Below, piece by piece: positions 7,725-18,284 of a DNA stretch of 64,000 bases (position 1 is the first letter of the stretch; each line of letters starts with the position of its first letter). Position numbers and translations under genes: made by a program. Source of the DNA: Rhodopirellula bahusiensis (GTDB lineage: Bacteria; Planctomycetota; Planctomycetia; Pirellulales; Pirellulaceae); contig NZ_NIZW01000001.1 in assembly GCF_002727185.1 (NCBI RefSeq), forward strand, positions 558,001-622,000, written 5' to 3'. The notes under the pieces are model-generated. The model ran no database searches and was not told the origin of the DNA. It was given only the letters and a program-made list of their open reading frames with translations.

Positions 7725-9842
7725 GTGACCACTCGTTTGCCTCAACCATCCACAACCCGATTCTGCCGCGGCAATCGCCTCCAATGCCGCATCGGAATCG
7801 CCCTGGCTGGTCTTACCACCCTGGTGCCCCTCATGCTGCCATCCGCGGTCTCAGCGGAAGCACCCAGCAAGGCCGCCACAAAGTCGGCCTCCAAGGTTTC
7901 CGGCATCGATCAATCGTTGTTCAGTGCAACCGTGGAACCCGGCGAAAATTTCTATCTGCACGCCAATGAAGAATGGCTGGAGAACACGCCGATCCCGTCG
8001 GACAAATCCAACTACGGAATCTTCACGGTTCTGGATGATGCCACTCGTTCCCAAGTCCGATCGTTGATCGAGAAATCGGCTGAGGAGAAAGCCGAAAAGG
8101 GAACGCCAGCACAGAAGGTCGGCGACCTTTACCGCAGCGTGTTGGATCTTGAGAAACGCAATTCACTTGGGCTAAAACCCATTCAACCTGTTCTGGATGT
8201 CGTCGACGGACTGGCATCCAAAGACGACCTGGGCAGCACGATCGGCCGATTGTCTCGTTTGGGTGTGGACGCTCCCTTTGGTGCTTACGTCAGCGTCGAT
8301 GCCAAGGCCAGCGACACCTACACGGTGTACCTATCGCAGTCCGGTTTGTCGCTGCCCGACCGAGATTACTACCTCGAAGACGACCCGCAATACGTTTCCG
8401 CTCGCGAAGCGTTGCAGGTCTACGTCAAAGACATGTTGGTCGCCCTTTCGGTTGAATCAGCCGATGAATTGGCTGAGCAAGTCGTCGCCATCGAAACAGC
8501 ACTCGCAAAGAACCAGTGGACCAAGACCGAAAATCGCGATCCAGAAAAGACCTACAACAAACTCACGCTCGGTGAAGTCGACAAGACCATCGAAGGCTTC
8601 AATGTTCCCGCGATGACCAAGGCGATTGGCCTGACCGAGCAAGACGCCTTTGTCGTGCGGCAGCCGAGCTACTTGAAATCGCTGACCGAAGTCTTCGCTG
8701 ATCACGATCTCAAGGCGTGGAAGGCTTACTTCCAATTCCACTCCATCGACGCCTACGCGTCCGTGTTGACCGAAGACCTGGAAAAACGCCACTTCGAATT
8801 CCACGACAAAACCATCTCGGGAATCGACGAACAACAACCAATGTGGAAACGCGCGGTTGATTTGACCGGCAGCGTGCTGGGTGAAGTTGTCGGCCAATTG
8901 TACGTCGAGAAACACTTCGCTCCCGAAGCCAAGCGTCGCATGAACGAATTGGTCGAAAACCTCAAACGAGCCTTTGCCGAACGCATCGAGTCTCGCGAAT
9001 GGATGAGCGAAGGCACCAAGAAACAAGCTCTCACGAAGCTTGGCAAGTTCCACACCAAGATCGGATATCCCGATGAATGGAAGGACTACACCAAACTCGA
9101 AATCACCGACGAGTCACCCGCGACCAATTTGATCGCCGCGTCGATTTTTGAAACGGAACGTCAACTCGCCAAGTTGGGTGGACCGATTGATCGCAACGAA
9201 TGGCACATGACGCCGCAAACGATCAATGCTTACTACAACCCAACGATGAACGAGATCGTTTTCCCGGCCGCCATCCTGCAACCGCCATTTTTCAACTTGG
9301 CCGCCGACGACGCGGTCAACTACGGCGGGATCGGCGCGGTCATCGGCCACGAGCTTTCTCACGGCTTTGATGACAAGGGCAGCAAGTACGACGGAGACGG
9401 AAACCTTGTGAATTGGTGGACACCAACCGATCGCGAAGAATTTGAAAAGCGAGCTTCGGGCTTGGTCAACCAGTACAGCGACTTCAAACCGTTCGAAGAT
9501 ATGAACGTCAACGGCGAGCTGACACTGGGCGAAAACATCGGCGACCTGGGTGGCTTGAGCGTCGCCTACGAGGCCTATCGTCTGTCACTCGAGGGCGAAT
9601 CGGCCAAGGTCATCGACAATTTGACCGGCGATCAACGATTCTTCCTCGGTTGGGCTCAGATTTGGCGTCGGCTGTATCGCGAACCAGAATTGCGGAAACG
9701 TTTGATCACGGACCCGCACAGTCCCAGCGAATACCGAGTCAACGGAATCGTCCGAAACATGGACGCTTGGTACGAAGCCTTCCGGATCGACGAAACCGAT
9801 CCGTTGTTCATCGCTCCGGAAGAACGCATTCGGATCTGGTAG
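7725..9842 (+). CDS. M13 family zinc metallopeptidase (neprilysin/PepO type)
   Basis: The GTG at 7725 is preferred: AAAAGGA sits seven bases upstream, and it opens a signal peptide ending near PSAVSAEA. The frame extends further upstream without a plausible signal. The 705-residue product has the hallmark zinc site HELSH (542-546), the third ligand and partner residues in ENIGD (603-607), and the conserved segment NAYYNPTMNEIVFPAAILQ. M13 enzymes cleave short peptides; this one should act in the periplasm or at the surface. Its length matches bacterial PepO-like members. A GGGCAATTGCCC palindrome (9842-9853) overlaps the last base of the stop codon. No functional partner lies next to it. Confidence 0.93.
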   Translation: MTTRLPQPSTTRFCRGNRLQCRIGIALAGLTTLVPLMLPSAVSAEAPSKAATKSASKVSGIDQSLFSATVEPGENFYLHANEEWLENTPIPSDKSNYGIFTVLDDATRSQVRSLIEKSAEEKAEKGTPAQKVGDLYRSVLDLEKRNSLGLKPIQPVLDVVDGLASKDDLGSTIGRLSRLGVDAPFGAYVSVDAKASDTYTVYLSQSGLSLPDRDYYLEDDPQYVSAREALQVYVKDMLVALSVESADELAEQVVAIETALAKNQWTKTENRDPEKTYNKLTLGEVDKTIEGFNVPAMTKAIGLTEQDAFVVRQPSYLKSLTEVFADHDLKAWKAYFQFHSIDAYASVLTEDLEKRHFEFHDKTISGIDEQQPMWKRAVDLTGSVLGEVVGQLYVEKHFAPEAKRRMNELVENLKRAFAERIESREWMSEGTKKQALTKLGKFHTKIGYPDEWKDYTKLEITDESPATNLIAASIFETERQLAKLGGPIDRNEWHMTPQTINAYYNPTMNEIVFPAAILQPPFFNLAADDAVNYGGIGAVIGHELSHGFDDKGSKYDGDGNLVNWWTPTDREEFEKRASGLVNQYSDFKPFEDMNVNGELTLGENIGDLGGLSVAYEAYRLSLEGESAKVIDNLTGDQRFFLGWAQIWRRLYREPELRKRLITDPHSPSEYRVNGIVRNMDAWYEAFRIDETDPLFIAPEERIRIW

Positions 9843-10083
9843 GGCAATTGCCCCGCGGTTGGCTCGCGAATGATCTTTGTGAGCCGCCGCAAACGGGCGA
9901 CGAACCAGCCATTCTGCTTCGTCCGCCCATCTTAACAATCCTTTTGGGCAATCGGCCTCCGATTTGCCGCGGGGTGCTTGCCCCATGGGTGAGCTCTCGA
10001 TTCAACTCACCTTGACCAGTAAATTCCCGTGGGGATACCCTCTGCGGTTTGAATTGCAACCATTTTGTTTTTTGGACCCAACG

Positions 10084-12471
10084 ATGAGCAGCAGCCCGTT
10101 CGAGATTTTTCGACGCAACCTTAAGCCACTGATGGTCTTGTTGACTTTGTTGGCATTGTTCGCGTTCGTCGTCTTGCCTGCGCTGGACACTTACTTGCGG
10201 CGCGGAGGCGGAGGCAATTCAGACCCCGTCGCAGCCGAGTATGACGGGATCACGCTCACGCAAAGCCGCGTCGCTCGCACGACCCAGCAACACCGTGCCG
10301 TTGTGGGTTTCTTGAGCGATTTGGGCCAAGAAACAATGCGTCGCGGTGGCGTTCCACAGGTTCCGGGTTTCCAATTCGACCAGGAATCTGGCCAGATCCA
10401 ATCGATCGGCATCGACGCCAATCCGAGCGAAGAAGCCACCATCAACTCGATGCGATTCTACAGCGAAGCCAAAAAAGCTGGCTTCCAACTGGACGATACA
10501 TCCGTCCGAAACTGGCTCAGCCGTTACACCGATGGATTGCTCAGCGACAACGAAATCAGTTCGATGCTGATGCAATTCACGAAGAACCAAATGGGCCCGA
10601 TCCAACTGTACGAGCAGTTGCGGATGCATTTGCTCGCCGATCTGTACCAACGAAGTGCCATGGTCGGGCTGATGAACGGTCGCATGCCCGTTTCAACGCC
10701 GCTTGCTCAATGGCGTAACTTTTTGAAAACCAATCAATCGGCAACCATCAACGCCTACGGTGTTTTGGTCGAAGAATACATTGATCAAACCGATGATTCG
10801 CCCTCTCAGTCGCAAATCACCGAAGTTTACGAAGCTGGCAAAGATTTGCTGGCCTACCCCGACGACCAAGACCCTGAGCCGAAATTCCGCCGCCCTGACT
10901 CGGCCAAAATCGAGTATCTCGTCGCAGATTTGAACGATTTTGTTGAACGCGAAAAAGCAAAACTGAGCGAAGAACAAATCCGCGTTGAATACGAGCGTCG
11001 ATTGGCCGGCGGTGATTTTCAATTGCCCGTCGAAGAGGCCGAGGAAGCCACCGCGGAACTCGAAGCGATGGAAGCCGAAACCGCCGCTGCGGCAGAGCGA
11101 AAAGCCGCCGAGGAAGAAACTCCCGAAGCAGAAACCGAAGAACCTGCCGCGGAAGAGATGACGGAGGAAACCACCGAAACGGAAACGGAAACCGAACCTG
11201 CTAGCGAAGAAACCAGCGAAACACCCGCTGAAGAAAGCCCTTCCGAGGAAACACCAGCTGAAGAAACTTCAGCGGAAGAAGCCGCTGAGGACGCCGGCGA
11301 ACCAGCGACCGAAGACAGTTCGATGATTCGCTCGCGTGACGAAGCCGTTCAACTGGTCGCATTGCAGGAAGATGATGCTGACGAAGCAGACACTGCCGAA
11401 GACGACGCTGCTGAAACAACTGAAGAGGCCGGCAACGACGAAATGGAACTGGGCGACGGGTTGGATCTCGACGATGAACCCGCCGAGACCAAACCACAAC
11501 CGTTTGATGACGTCCGTGACCAAATCGCGACCGAAATGGTTTCCGAGACCGCCCGCAATCAGTTCGACCAGACCATCACCAAGATGTATGGTTTGATGCG
11601 AGACTACTTCAGCGAAATGGCCGTTCACGAAGGCAACGTTGCCGTGGGCGTTTCAGACGAAAGCGACGCCCCTGAACGTCCGGACCTGAAAGCCATCGCT
11701 GAAGAAAATGGCCTGGGCTACAACACAACTGGCTTGGTCAATCGCATCTCGATCAGTGAAGATCCCATTGGTGAGTCCTACGGTTTGGGCCAATCACTCC
11801 AACGTCGTGGTGCTCCCTACTACGCGATGATGTTTGGCGCCGCGATGCAAGATGGATCGAGCATTCCATCTCAGCCCGAGTTCTCGCCCCAACGTTCGGT
11901 CGACTTGGAAAACGCAAAGACATACATCTCGTGGAAGACCGAAGACATCGAAGCTTACACGCCCGAATTGGACGAAGTTCGCGACGAAGTCATCATGGCG
12001 ATCCGCACCCAAGAAGCTCGTAGCTTGGCAAAGAAAGCTGCTGAAGACATCGCAGAATTGGTCGGCCAAGGCAAAGAGCTGACCGAAGTTGTCCCGGAAG
12101 GCAAAGAAGCCAACATCCACACCGGATTGGGTCCGTTCAGCTGGCTCAACATGGTCGGCATGATGCAAACTTCGCTGGGCAACGTTCCCGAACTGAATTC
12201 GGTCGGAAGCGATTTCATGCAATCGGTTTTCACCACCGAAGTCGGCAACGTCAAAGTCACGCCTAACGCACCTCAGTCGGTTTACTATGTGGTTCAACCC
12301 ACCGAGTTCCAACCTGAGATCGAGCAATTGCGTGAGCAATTCAGCCAACCGCAACAGCGGTTCATGGCTCAGCTCATGGGCGACGACGGAGCGACCAACA
12401 TCGTTCGCGGATTCTTTGAGACCGTGAATGAGCGAACTGGTTTCGAGATCAAACTGGGCGAAGATCGCTAA
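10084..12471 (+). CDS. SurA/PpiD-like membrane-anchored protein with acidic low-complexity insert
   Basis: The ATG at 10084 starts a short cytoplasmic tail followed by one membrane helix (MVLLTLLALFAFVVLPALDT), giving 795 residues facing the periplasm. The first ~230 residues after the helix (AAEYDGITLTQSRVART onward) resemble the N-terminal chaperone part of SurA/PpiD folding factors. From about nucleotide 11026 to 11330 the protein becomes a run of Glu, Thr, Ala and Pro, with a second Asp/Glu-rich run at about 11366-11500. The C-terminal third is again ordinary folded sequence. A clear parvulin catalytic signature was not identified. It may be an envelope chaperone of the PpiD kind, but prolyl isomerase activity is unproven. 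Confidence 0.65.
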   Translation: MSSSPFEIFRRNLKPLMVLLTLLALFAFVVLPALDTYLRRGGGGNSDPVAAEYDGITLTQSRVARTTQQHRAVVGFLSDLGQETMRRGGVPQVPGFQFDQESGQIQSIGIDANPSEEATINSMRFYSEAKKAGFQLDDTSVRNWLSRYTDGLLSDNEISSMLMQFTKNQMGPIQLYEQLRMHLLADLYQRSAMVGLMNGRMPVSTPLAQWRNFLKTNQSATINAYGVLVEEYIDQTDDSPSQSQITEVYEAGKDLLAYPDDQDPEPKFRRPDSAKIEYLVADLNDFVEREKAKLSEEQIRVEYERRLAGGDFQLPVEEAEEATAELEAMEAETAAAAERKAAEEETPEAETEEPAAEEMTEETTETETETEPASEETSETPAEESPSEETPAEETSAEEAAEDAGEPATEDSSMIRSRDEAVQLVALQEDDADEADTAEDDAAETTEEAGNDEMELGDGLDLDDEPAETKPQPFDDVRDQIATEMVSETARNQFDQTITKMYGLMRDYFSEMAVHEGNVAVGVSDESDAPERPDLKAIAEENGLGYNTTGLVNRISISEDPIGESYGLGQSLQRRGAPYYAMMFGAAMQDGSSIPSQPEFSPQRSVDLENAKTYISWKTEDIEAYTPELDEVRDEVIMAIRTQEARSLAKKAAEDIAELVGQGKELTEVVPEGKEANIHTGLGPFSWLNMVGMMQTSLGNVPELNSVGSDFMQSVFTTEVGNVKVTPNAPQSVYYVVQPTEFQPEIEQLREQFSQPQQRFMAQLMGDDGATNIVRGFFETVNERTGFEIKLGEDR

Positions 12472-12501
12472 ATCAGAAATCGGCATCCCGCCGACTCCTA
12501 A

Positions 12502-12529
12502 CGCAGAACAGTTCCTGAACTGTTCTGCG
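12502..12529. repeat. Perfect 13-base palindrome between convergent genes
   Basis: CGCAGAACAGTTC (12502-12514) and GAACTGTTCTGCG (12517-12529) flank two bases. It lies between two genes that end facing each other and could work as a bidirectional terminator, though no T-run follows. The core GAACAGTT/AACTGTTC recurs at 24537-24558. Confidence 0.8.
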
Positions 12530-12557
12530 ATGTTTGGCCTAAGAGGCGGCGTCGATT

Positions 12558-15020
12558 CTAAGCTCGCTGCTGGCGAGCCAATCGGTCACCTCGCCGGTTG
12601 AACCATGCGTACAGAAGTGCGGCAAGAATTGATGCAACCACTCCCACGGCAGCGAAGGTTCCGATCCAGCTGACGCCGATGGGATCCTTTGATGCCGAAG
12701 TTCGATCGGCCCAGCGGCCCGCAATCAACAATGGGGCAAACTGCTTCCCGCCGTGCGAAGCCATGAAGTCGGACTCATAGCTCCACAACCGATAGAAGAA
12801 ACCCTCCACGCGAACGGGTTTGGATATCGTTCGCGACAGAGCCTTCTCGTCGGCGAGGAACGCGGGCAACTCGGCGGCAACCAGCGTCACCGGATAACGA
12901 TTTTCCATCGTGACCACGCCGCCATCTTCCGTCGCGATTTTCAGTTGCACGTTGCCGAGATCCCCAATCGCGTCGATCTGATAGTAGTGATCGCTACCAA
13001 CTTCGCGAGCCCGGTCGTCCAATTCGACCGAGACGCGAGTCCATCGCACGGTCTCGACATCGATTCCGATCCATTGGCCCATCCACTTCTCGGGCTCCTT
13101 CAACAGATCCGTGGGACTGACCTCGACCACGGCCGCACGCATGGCAGCCGCAATCGGACCCAGAGGTTCTTCGTTCGCCGGCATCGACCCCGCTCGATCC
13201 GCAGCACCGATGATCGAAAAGAAAACCTCCGAATCGGCATCCATCAGTGGCCGCCGACTGAGTGCCGTGATCTCGGGCAATCGAGTGATATCGACGTCCA
13301 TTTCACTGAGCACTTGCCATCCGAGCGACTCAGGTTGGGCGGGACGCCAACGCAGATTCCCGGCCACGGCGATGGCAACGGCCGGCGGTTCACTGCCATC
13401 ATGAAGAGACACACCAACACCCGATAACTGATCGCCCACGGCCACCTGCTTCGGCAGCGGCGCAGCAACGACCAGCATCGGCGAACCAGCTTCATCAACC
13501 AGCGACAGTTCCACCAACTGACGCATCCCCAAGAATTCAGTCAACTCATCTGGAACGGCCACAAACTGAAACGACTCGATCGTTCCTTCGATGTCGATCG
13601 CATCGCCGATTGAAATGGGCGACTCGCTCGCTTCAGGCAAACGCTGATCCAGGGTCGCCGCCGAAAGCCGCTTCAACCGGAATACCAACTTGGCCTGTTC
13701 ATCTCTCGCCGCGTTGCCGTTGCTTCCTGTTCGCATCCGATTGCGAAGCCGCTCCAACCGCTCGACATCGAACCCCGACAGGATGTCCAATAAAGACGAA
13801 TCGCTTGCCGAACTGCTGGTCTCTTCCGCTTGATCAACTGTTTCCACTTGCGGTGCGACGCCCCAAACCTGGTTCATCGTCAACGAAGAAAACCCTAGCG
13901 TCAAAGCGATCAGGACTGGCAACGTGACATTGTCATGCTGACGCCTCGCTCGCAGACGCCGATGCGAAACCGCCGAACGCCACATCACCAAGGATCCAGT
14001 GGCGACACCAATCAACGTCGATATCAAAACAATCATCCCGATCGACAGAGAACGCTTCTTTGCAACCGGTCTCACTCCGGAACCATTCGCCGTTGTGGAT
14101 TGAATCGCGGAACCGACGACGGCGTTGCCGTTGGATCGAACTGCTTGAACGTGACCGACCACGACGGGAGTGAGTTCCGCTCCATCGGCTGATTGATACG
14201 ACAGCCGTTTCAAAAATTCGCCTTCGACAACGATCGTCGGCAACGGCGATGTCACATCAACCGAACCACTCGAACTCAGATCGCTGACCAAGTCCGGCAC
14301 CAATTCGCGAATTCCTTTGGGCAACTGAGGAACAATGACCAGCCAAGGCCGCTGGCTGCCGTCTTCGGGTTGCAACCAACAATCCCAGTAGCGATCGATT
14401 CCCCATTGGTTCGTGCTCGCCTGGACTGACACGAGTCGCACCAATTTCCCGGTCGCTCGAACCGTTCGGCCTCGGTAGACATCCGGTTGCTGCAGCAAAG
14501 GCAACAAACTGGTTTCCAATACGGACTCAAACGGCGGCTCGTCGGACCACGCCGCAGATGAGCGGTGCAGCGCCAACGTGGCGCACAAAGCGGGCTGGTC
14601 CGCAGCCCGCCAAACGGTTCCGTCGTCGACCTGAGCGATCAGCGACTCCTGCTCCATTCGGGTGGGAGTACGTTCGCCGTCTTCGAGCGTTTGGTCTTCT
14701 GAAAGGATCTGATCCGCGATGGCGGCTTGAACAGTCTCCCACTCCGATCGCACCCCGTCGGTGGACGATTCGTCGGCCCGGGACTCTTTCGCGATGGTTT
14801 CTTGGACCGAATGCGAGGCCGTCTCGGCTTGAACCGCGACCATCGTTTCGGGAAAGAAGATCGCATACACCCCAGGACGCGCCGCTTGCCTCATCACCAT
14901 CAGGACCAATACCAACGCCAGCATCAATCGAAACAGCCGCCGGTAAGTTTGGGTGGTAAGTCCACCACGCCGGCGTCGACGGTAGAGATTGTCACGATTG
15001 ATTTCGTTGGGGATACGCAT
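12558..15020 (-). CDS. Hypothetical membrane protein made of two similar halves
   Basis: The start at 15020 (MRIPNEINRDN) gives about 820 residues; an ATG at 15056 is also in frame. A basic patch RRRRRGG precedes the first membrane helix. Two further hydrophobic segments lie mid-protein (MIVLISTLIGVATGSLVMW and VTLPVLIALTLGFSSLTM), and one is at the C terminus (VSWIGTFAAVGVVASILAAL). Two outer regions share a pattern: a PxxxGxxV strand set and a VVEGEFLKRLSYQS / VRVEGFFYRLWSYES segment, each followed by a membrane helix and an Arg-rich end. This suggests duplication and fusion of a single-pass protein. No known family or function was recognised. It is divergent from the repeat protein at 15170. 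Confidence 0.75.
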   Translation of the reverse strand: MRIPNEINRDNLYRRRRRGGLTTQTYRRLFRLMLALVLVLMVMRQAARPGVYAIFFPETMVAVQAETASHSVQETIAKESRADESSTDGVRSEWETVQAAIADQILSEDQTLEDGERTPTRMEQESLIAQVDDGTVWRAADQPALCATLALHRSSAAWSDEPPFESVLETSLLPLLQQPDVYRGRTVRATGKLVRLVSVQASTNQWGIDRYWDCWLQPEDGSQRPWLVIVPQLPKGIRELVPDLVSDLSSSGSVDVTSPLPTIVVEGEFLKRLSYQSADGAELTPVVVGHVQAVRSNGNAVVGSAIQSTTANGSGVRPVAKKRSLSIGMIVLISTLIGVATGSLVMWRSAVSHRRLRARRQHDNVTLPVLIALTLGFSSLTMNQVWGVAPQVETVDQAEETSSSASDSSLLDILSGFDVERLERLRNRMRTGSNGNAARDEQAKLVFRLKRLSAATLDQRLPEASESPISIGDAIDIEGTIESFQFVAVPDELTEFLGMRQLVELSLVDEAGSPMLVVAAPLPKQVAVGDQLSGVGVSLHDGSEPPAVAIAVAGNLRWRPAQPESLGWQVLSEMDVDITRLPEITALSRRPLMDADSEVFFSIIGAADRAGSMPANEEPLGPIAAAMRAAVVEVSPTDLLKEPEKWMGQWIGIDVETVRWTRVSVELDDRAREVGSDHYYQIDAIGDLGNVQLKIATEDGGVVTMENRYPVTLVAAELPAFLADEKALSRTISKPVRVEGFFYRLWSYESDFMASHGGKQFAPLLIAGRWADRTSASKDPIGVSWIGTFAAVGVVASILAALLYAWFNRRGDRLARQQRA

Positions 15021-15169
15021 GGTCACGCTTTGGATTCGTGGACACATCGGCCGCAAAAGGTTGCTCCCGGTACTTTCGCACTTTAATCTAGTCCTTTGCG
15101 ATGCAACACAACCGCACGGGTCGCGGCACCACCATCCGAAGCTCTTCTCTCATCTCGTCTGCACCCACT

Positions 15170-18100
15170 ATGCCAGCACCGACTCCATCGTCTCGTCGCC
15201 GATCTCGACTAGCCATCCGGGTCGCCGCGACGATGATCTTCAGTTCATTTTTGTACTCATCGACCGACGTTGCCGCGGAAGGTGAACCCGCCGAAGAATT
15301 TTTGAAACGTCTTCGTGCGGCCGGCTACTACGACATGGCGGACGCCTATCTCGATCGACTGCAAAAAACGCCTGGTGTGGCCCCGAGTTTTCTCTCAGCG
15401 ATCCCGCTGGAAAAAGCGCAAACATCCATCGATGCCGCCATCGCATCTCGCAGCAGAAACCAGCAAGACCAGGCATTTGAAAAGGCCGAAGCAGAACTAC
15501 AGGCCTATGTGGATGCAAATTCATCTCACGAACGAGCCAGCGAAGCGCGCTCGATGCTCGGCAAACTGCAAATGGTCCGCGCCGCCCAGCACATGAGCGG
15601 CGAATTGGATTCGGCCAAACGATCCAAAGCCCGAGAGACTTACGCGAAAGCTGCCAAGACGTTTGAAAACATTCAGGCGGATCTCAAGACCAAACTGGAA
15701 GGTATGCAGGGCGCGAAGATCGACCCCGTCAAAGATCCTGAGAAAGCGTCGCTGCGAGACCAGTATCGGTTCGAGTATTTGATAGCTCGCCAGAATACCG
15801 GCGAAGCCCAAATGATGGGCGCGAAGACGTTTGAAGATCCATCCAAGGACGGCCAAGGCTTGCTCGAAAAAGCACTCGCTGAGATGGTGGAGCTCAGCGA
15901 GAAATACGAGAAGTACATCATTGGTGCTTCCGCTTTTCACAAACGAGGTGACATCGAACGCTTGCTCGGCCGAAAGGACAAAGCGATCGAGAGCTACACT
16001 CGAATGCTGGAACAGCAGGATGCGGATCCTCTTCGCGAACCCAAAATCGGTGCCACCATTGGACTGATCAAACTCGCGCTTGCCGAAGACCCACCAAACT
16101 ACAAAGACGCGATCAAACAAGGCGAGGAGTTTGAGAAGACTCTGCGACCGAACGAGAAGCGGTTGCCGATCACGCAAGAATTGAGAATCGAACTCGCCAA
16201 GGCATTTGTTGCCAAGAGCAAAGACGAAAAGGACACCAAACCCAACGAACGCAAACGGGCGACCAGCGATGCGAGGCAACTCTTGTTGTCAGCACGCAAG
16301 GTCGATGGTCCTCACACTGAGGAAACGAAAGCTCTTCTGGCTGACCTCGGAGTGCAATCCAGCGACGAAACGGTCGAACTTCCCACGGCCGACGATCCAG
16401 CCAACTTTGACGAAGCGTTCAAGTCGGCCAATCAATTGGTGCAAACATCTCAGTTGCTCAACGACCAACTGCGAAAGCTGCAGTCTGACAAAGCCCCCGC
16501 CGATCAAATCAAGGAAGTCGAAGCCTCTCTCATCAATGCTCGTCAAACAGGCGTAATCATTCTGCGTCGCGGTTTGTCGATGATCGATTCCGAGTCCGAC
16601 ACCATGCAGGTCAACGAAGCCCGCAAGTTCTTGACTTACCTGCTTCAGCAAGAAGATTATTTTCGTGACAGCTTTGTGTCCGGCCGTTTCCTGGCACAGA
16701 ACGCACCCGGCACTGACGCCGGATTGGTGGGCGGAGTCCTGGCGTTGGGGTCAGCTCAGAAACTGATCACGCAGTCCGGCGATCGCGAAGCGGAGTACTG
16801 GCTCAAAGAACTGCAATCCGTCGGAGACTACTTGATCCGAATCTGGCCTGACGATCCCAAGGCCGCCGCCGCACAAGACATCATGGTGCGATTGGCACTG
16901 AGCAACGACGACTTTGATGCCAGTCGTAAACTGATCGACGAGATGGCCGATGGACCACAGAAGTTCATGCTGGCTCGTCTGCTTGGCCAAACTCTGTGGA
17001 ACGATTCCATTCGGCTGCTCTCGGAAGAGAAACCCGATGAATCGAAGTCGCAAATGAAGGCGGCAGCGAAGGAACTGCAAAAAGGGCTCGACGGAATCTC
17101 AGGTGGCTTGGTTTCGACGGAAGCGTTTCAAGCCGCACTCACGCTGGCCAAAATACACGTCCGAACGGATGCACCCGCCAAAGCGGTCAAGACACTCGAC
17201 CATCCCAAGTACGGTCCCGTTAAGAATCGATCCAAGATGGATCAACCATCCGCCTCGATGATCTCCGATTTGTATCGGACCGAGCTTCAAGCGGTCGTCG
17301 GGCTGATGACGACCAGCAACGACGGGACTGACAAATTGCTGGACCGCGCCGCGGGCGCGATCGATGAACTTCGTTCGAACTCGCAGGGAGCCGATGGCGA
17401 AAAACGGTTGGTCAGCACATTCGTGTCACTGGCAAATGACATCCGCCAACAACTCGACACAGCACCTCCGGCCAAAAAAGCCAAACTGGTCGATGCGTTC
17501 CAAGTTTTCTTGACTCGCATCGCTGATTCGACGGATGACAAAGCGACTTTGCAGTGGGTTGGTCAAACGCTGATGGAACTGGGCGAGGCGAGCATGACGC
17601 CTGGCAAGAAGAAAGCCGATGGACAGGCTGCTGCGTTGCTGAAATCCGCTGCGGACACTTTCACCAATTTGAAAGACCCATCGGAAGACGGACTTGCCAA
17701 CCGGTTCTTGCTAGGCAAGACGCAACGTCTTCGCGGCGAGTACTCGAGCGCACTGAATGAACTCGAAAGCGTTCTGAAGCAGAAGTCGATGATGCTGGAC
17801 GCACAGAAGGAAGCGGCGCTCACCTATGAACAATGGGCCAGTGAACTCGACCCAAAATTCGCTGGCCGAGCCTACAAGTCCGCTCTCAGCGGCGGTCGCC
17901 CCGGACCTGACAAGAAGAACACAATTTGGGGATGGGGCCGGATCAGTCAACTCACCCAGCGCAACGAACAATTCCGCGAAATCTTCTTTGAGTCTCGCTA
18001 CCACGTTGCCCTATGTCGCTACTTGCGCGGCAAAGCGATGAACAGCGATGCGATCATCGAACAATCCATTCGGGACATCACTGGGCTGGTTGTCCTGTAT

Positions 18101-18196
18101 CCAGAAATGGGTGGCGAAGAGCAGAAGCGAAAATTCAACGCGTTGCTGAAACAAATTCAACAAGCCGCCGGCCAACCCGCCACTGGTTTGAAGTAA
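15170..18196 (+). CDS. Large secreted helical repeat (TPR-like) protein
   Basis: The ATG at 15170 gives an Arg-rich n-region and hydrophobic core (RLAIRVAATMIFSSFLYSS) typical of a signal peptide, and about 1008 residues. A start at 15101 is possible but adds sequence without signal character. The rest is nearly all alpha-helical with repeated patterns such as AGYYDMADAYLDRL and KRGDIERLLGRKDKAIESYTRML, as in TPR proteins that act as scaffolds for protein complexes. It lies 88 bases before another TPR protein on the same strand, with one terminator after the second gene, so the two are probably one operon. The binding partner is unknown. Confidence 0.75.
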   Translation: MPAPTPSSRRRSRLAIRVAATMIFSSFLYSSTDVAAEGEPAEEFLKRLRAAGYYDMADAYLDRLQKTPGVAPSFLSAIPLEKAQTSIDAAIASRSRNQQDQAFEKAEAELQAYVDANSSHERASEARSMLGKLQMVRAAQHMSGELDSAKRSKARETYAKAAKTFENIQADLKTKLEGMQGAKIDPVKDPEKASLRDQYRFEYLIARQNTGEAQMMGAKTFEDPSKDGQGLLEKALAEMVELSEKYEKYIIGASAFHKRGDIERLLGRKDKAIESYTRMLEQQDADPLREPKIGATIGLIKLALAEDPPNYKDAIKQGEEFEKTLRPNEKRLPITQELRIELAKAFVAKSKDEKDTKPNERKRATSDARQLLLSARKVDGPHTEETKALLADLGVQSSDETVELPTADDPANFDEAFKSANQLVQTSQLLNDQLRKLQSDKAPADQIKEVEASLINARQTGVIILRRGLSMIDSESDTMQVNEARKFLTYLLQQEDYFRDSFVSGRFLAQNAPGTDAGLVGGVLALGSAQKLITQSGDREAEYWLKELQSVGDYLIRIWPDDPKAAAAQDIMVRLALSNDDFDASRKLIDEMADGPQKFMLARLLGQTLWNDSIRLLSEEKPDESKSQMKAAAKELQKGLDGISGGLVSTEAFQAALTLAKIHVRTDAPAKAVKTLDHPKYGPVKNRSKMDQPSASMISDLYRTELQAVVGLMTTSNDGTDKLLDRAAGAIDELRSNSQGADGEKRLVSTFVSLANDIRQQLDTAPPAKKAKLVDAFQVFLTRIADSTDDKATLQWVGQTLMELGEASMTPGKKKADGQAAALLKSAADTFTNLKDPSEDGLANRFLLGKTQRLRGEYSSALNELESVLKQKSMMLDAQKEAALTYEQWASELDPKFAGRAYKSALSGGRPGPDKKNTIWGWGRISQLTQRNEQFREIFFESRYHVALCRYLRGKAMNSDAIIEQSIRDITGLVVLYPEMGGEEQKRKFNALLKQIQQAAGQPATGLK

Positions 18197-18284
18197 ACCC
18201 GTCACCCCAACCATCTTTCGCGACCCAGCGTTCGCGATCCCACCGCATTCACAACCTGCATTCACTCTTCAAGCACTGACCTTC

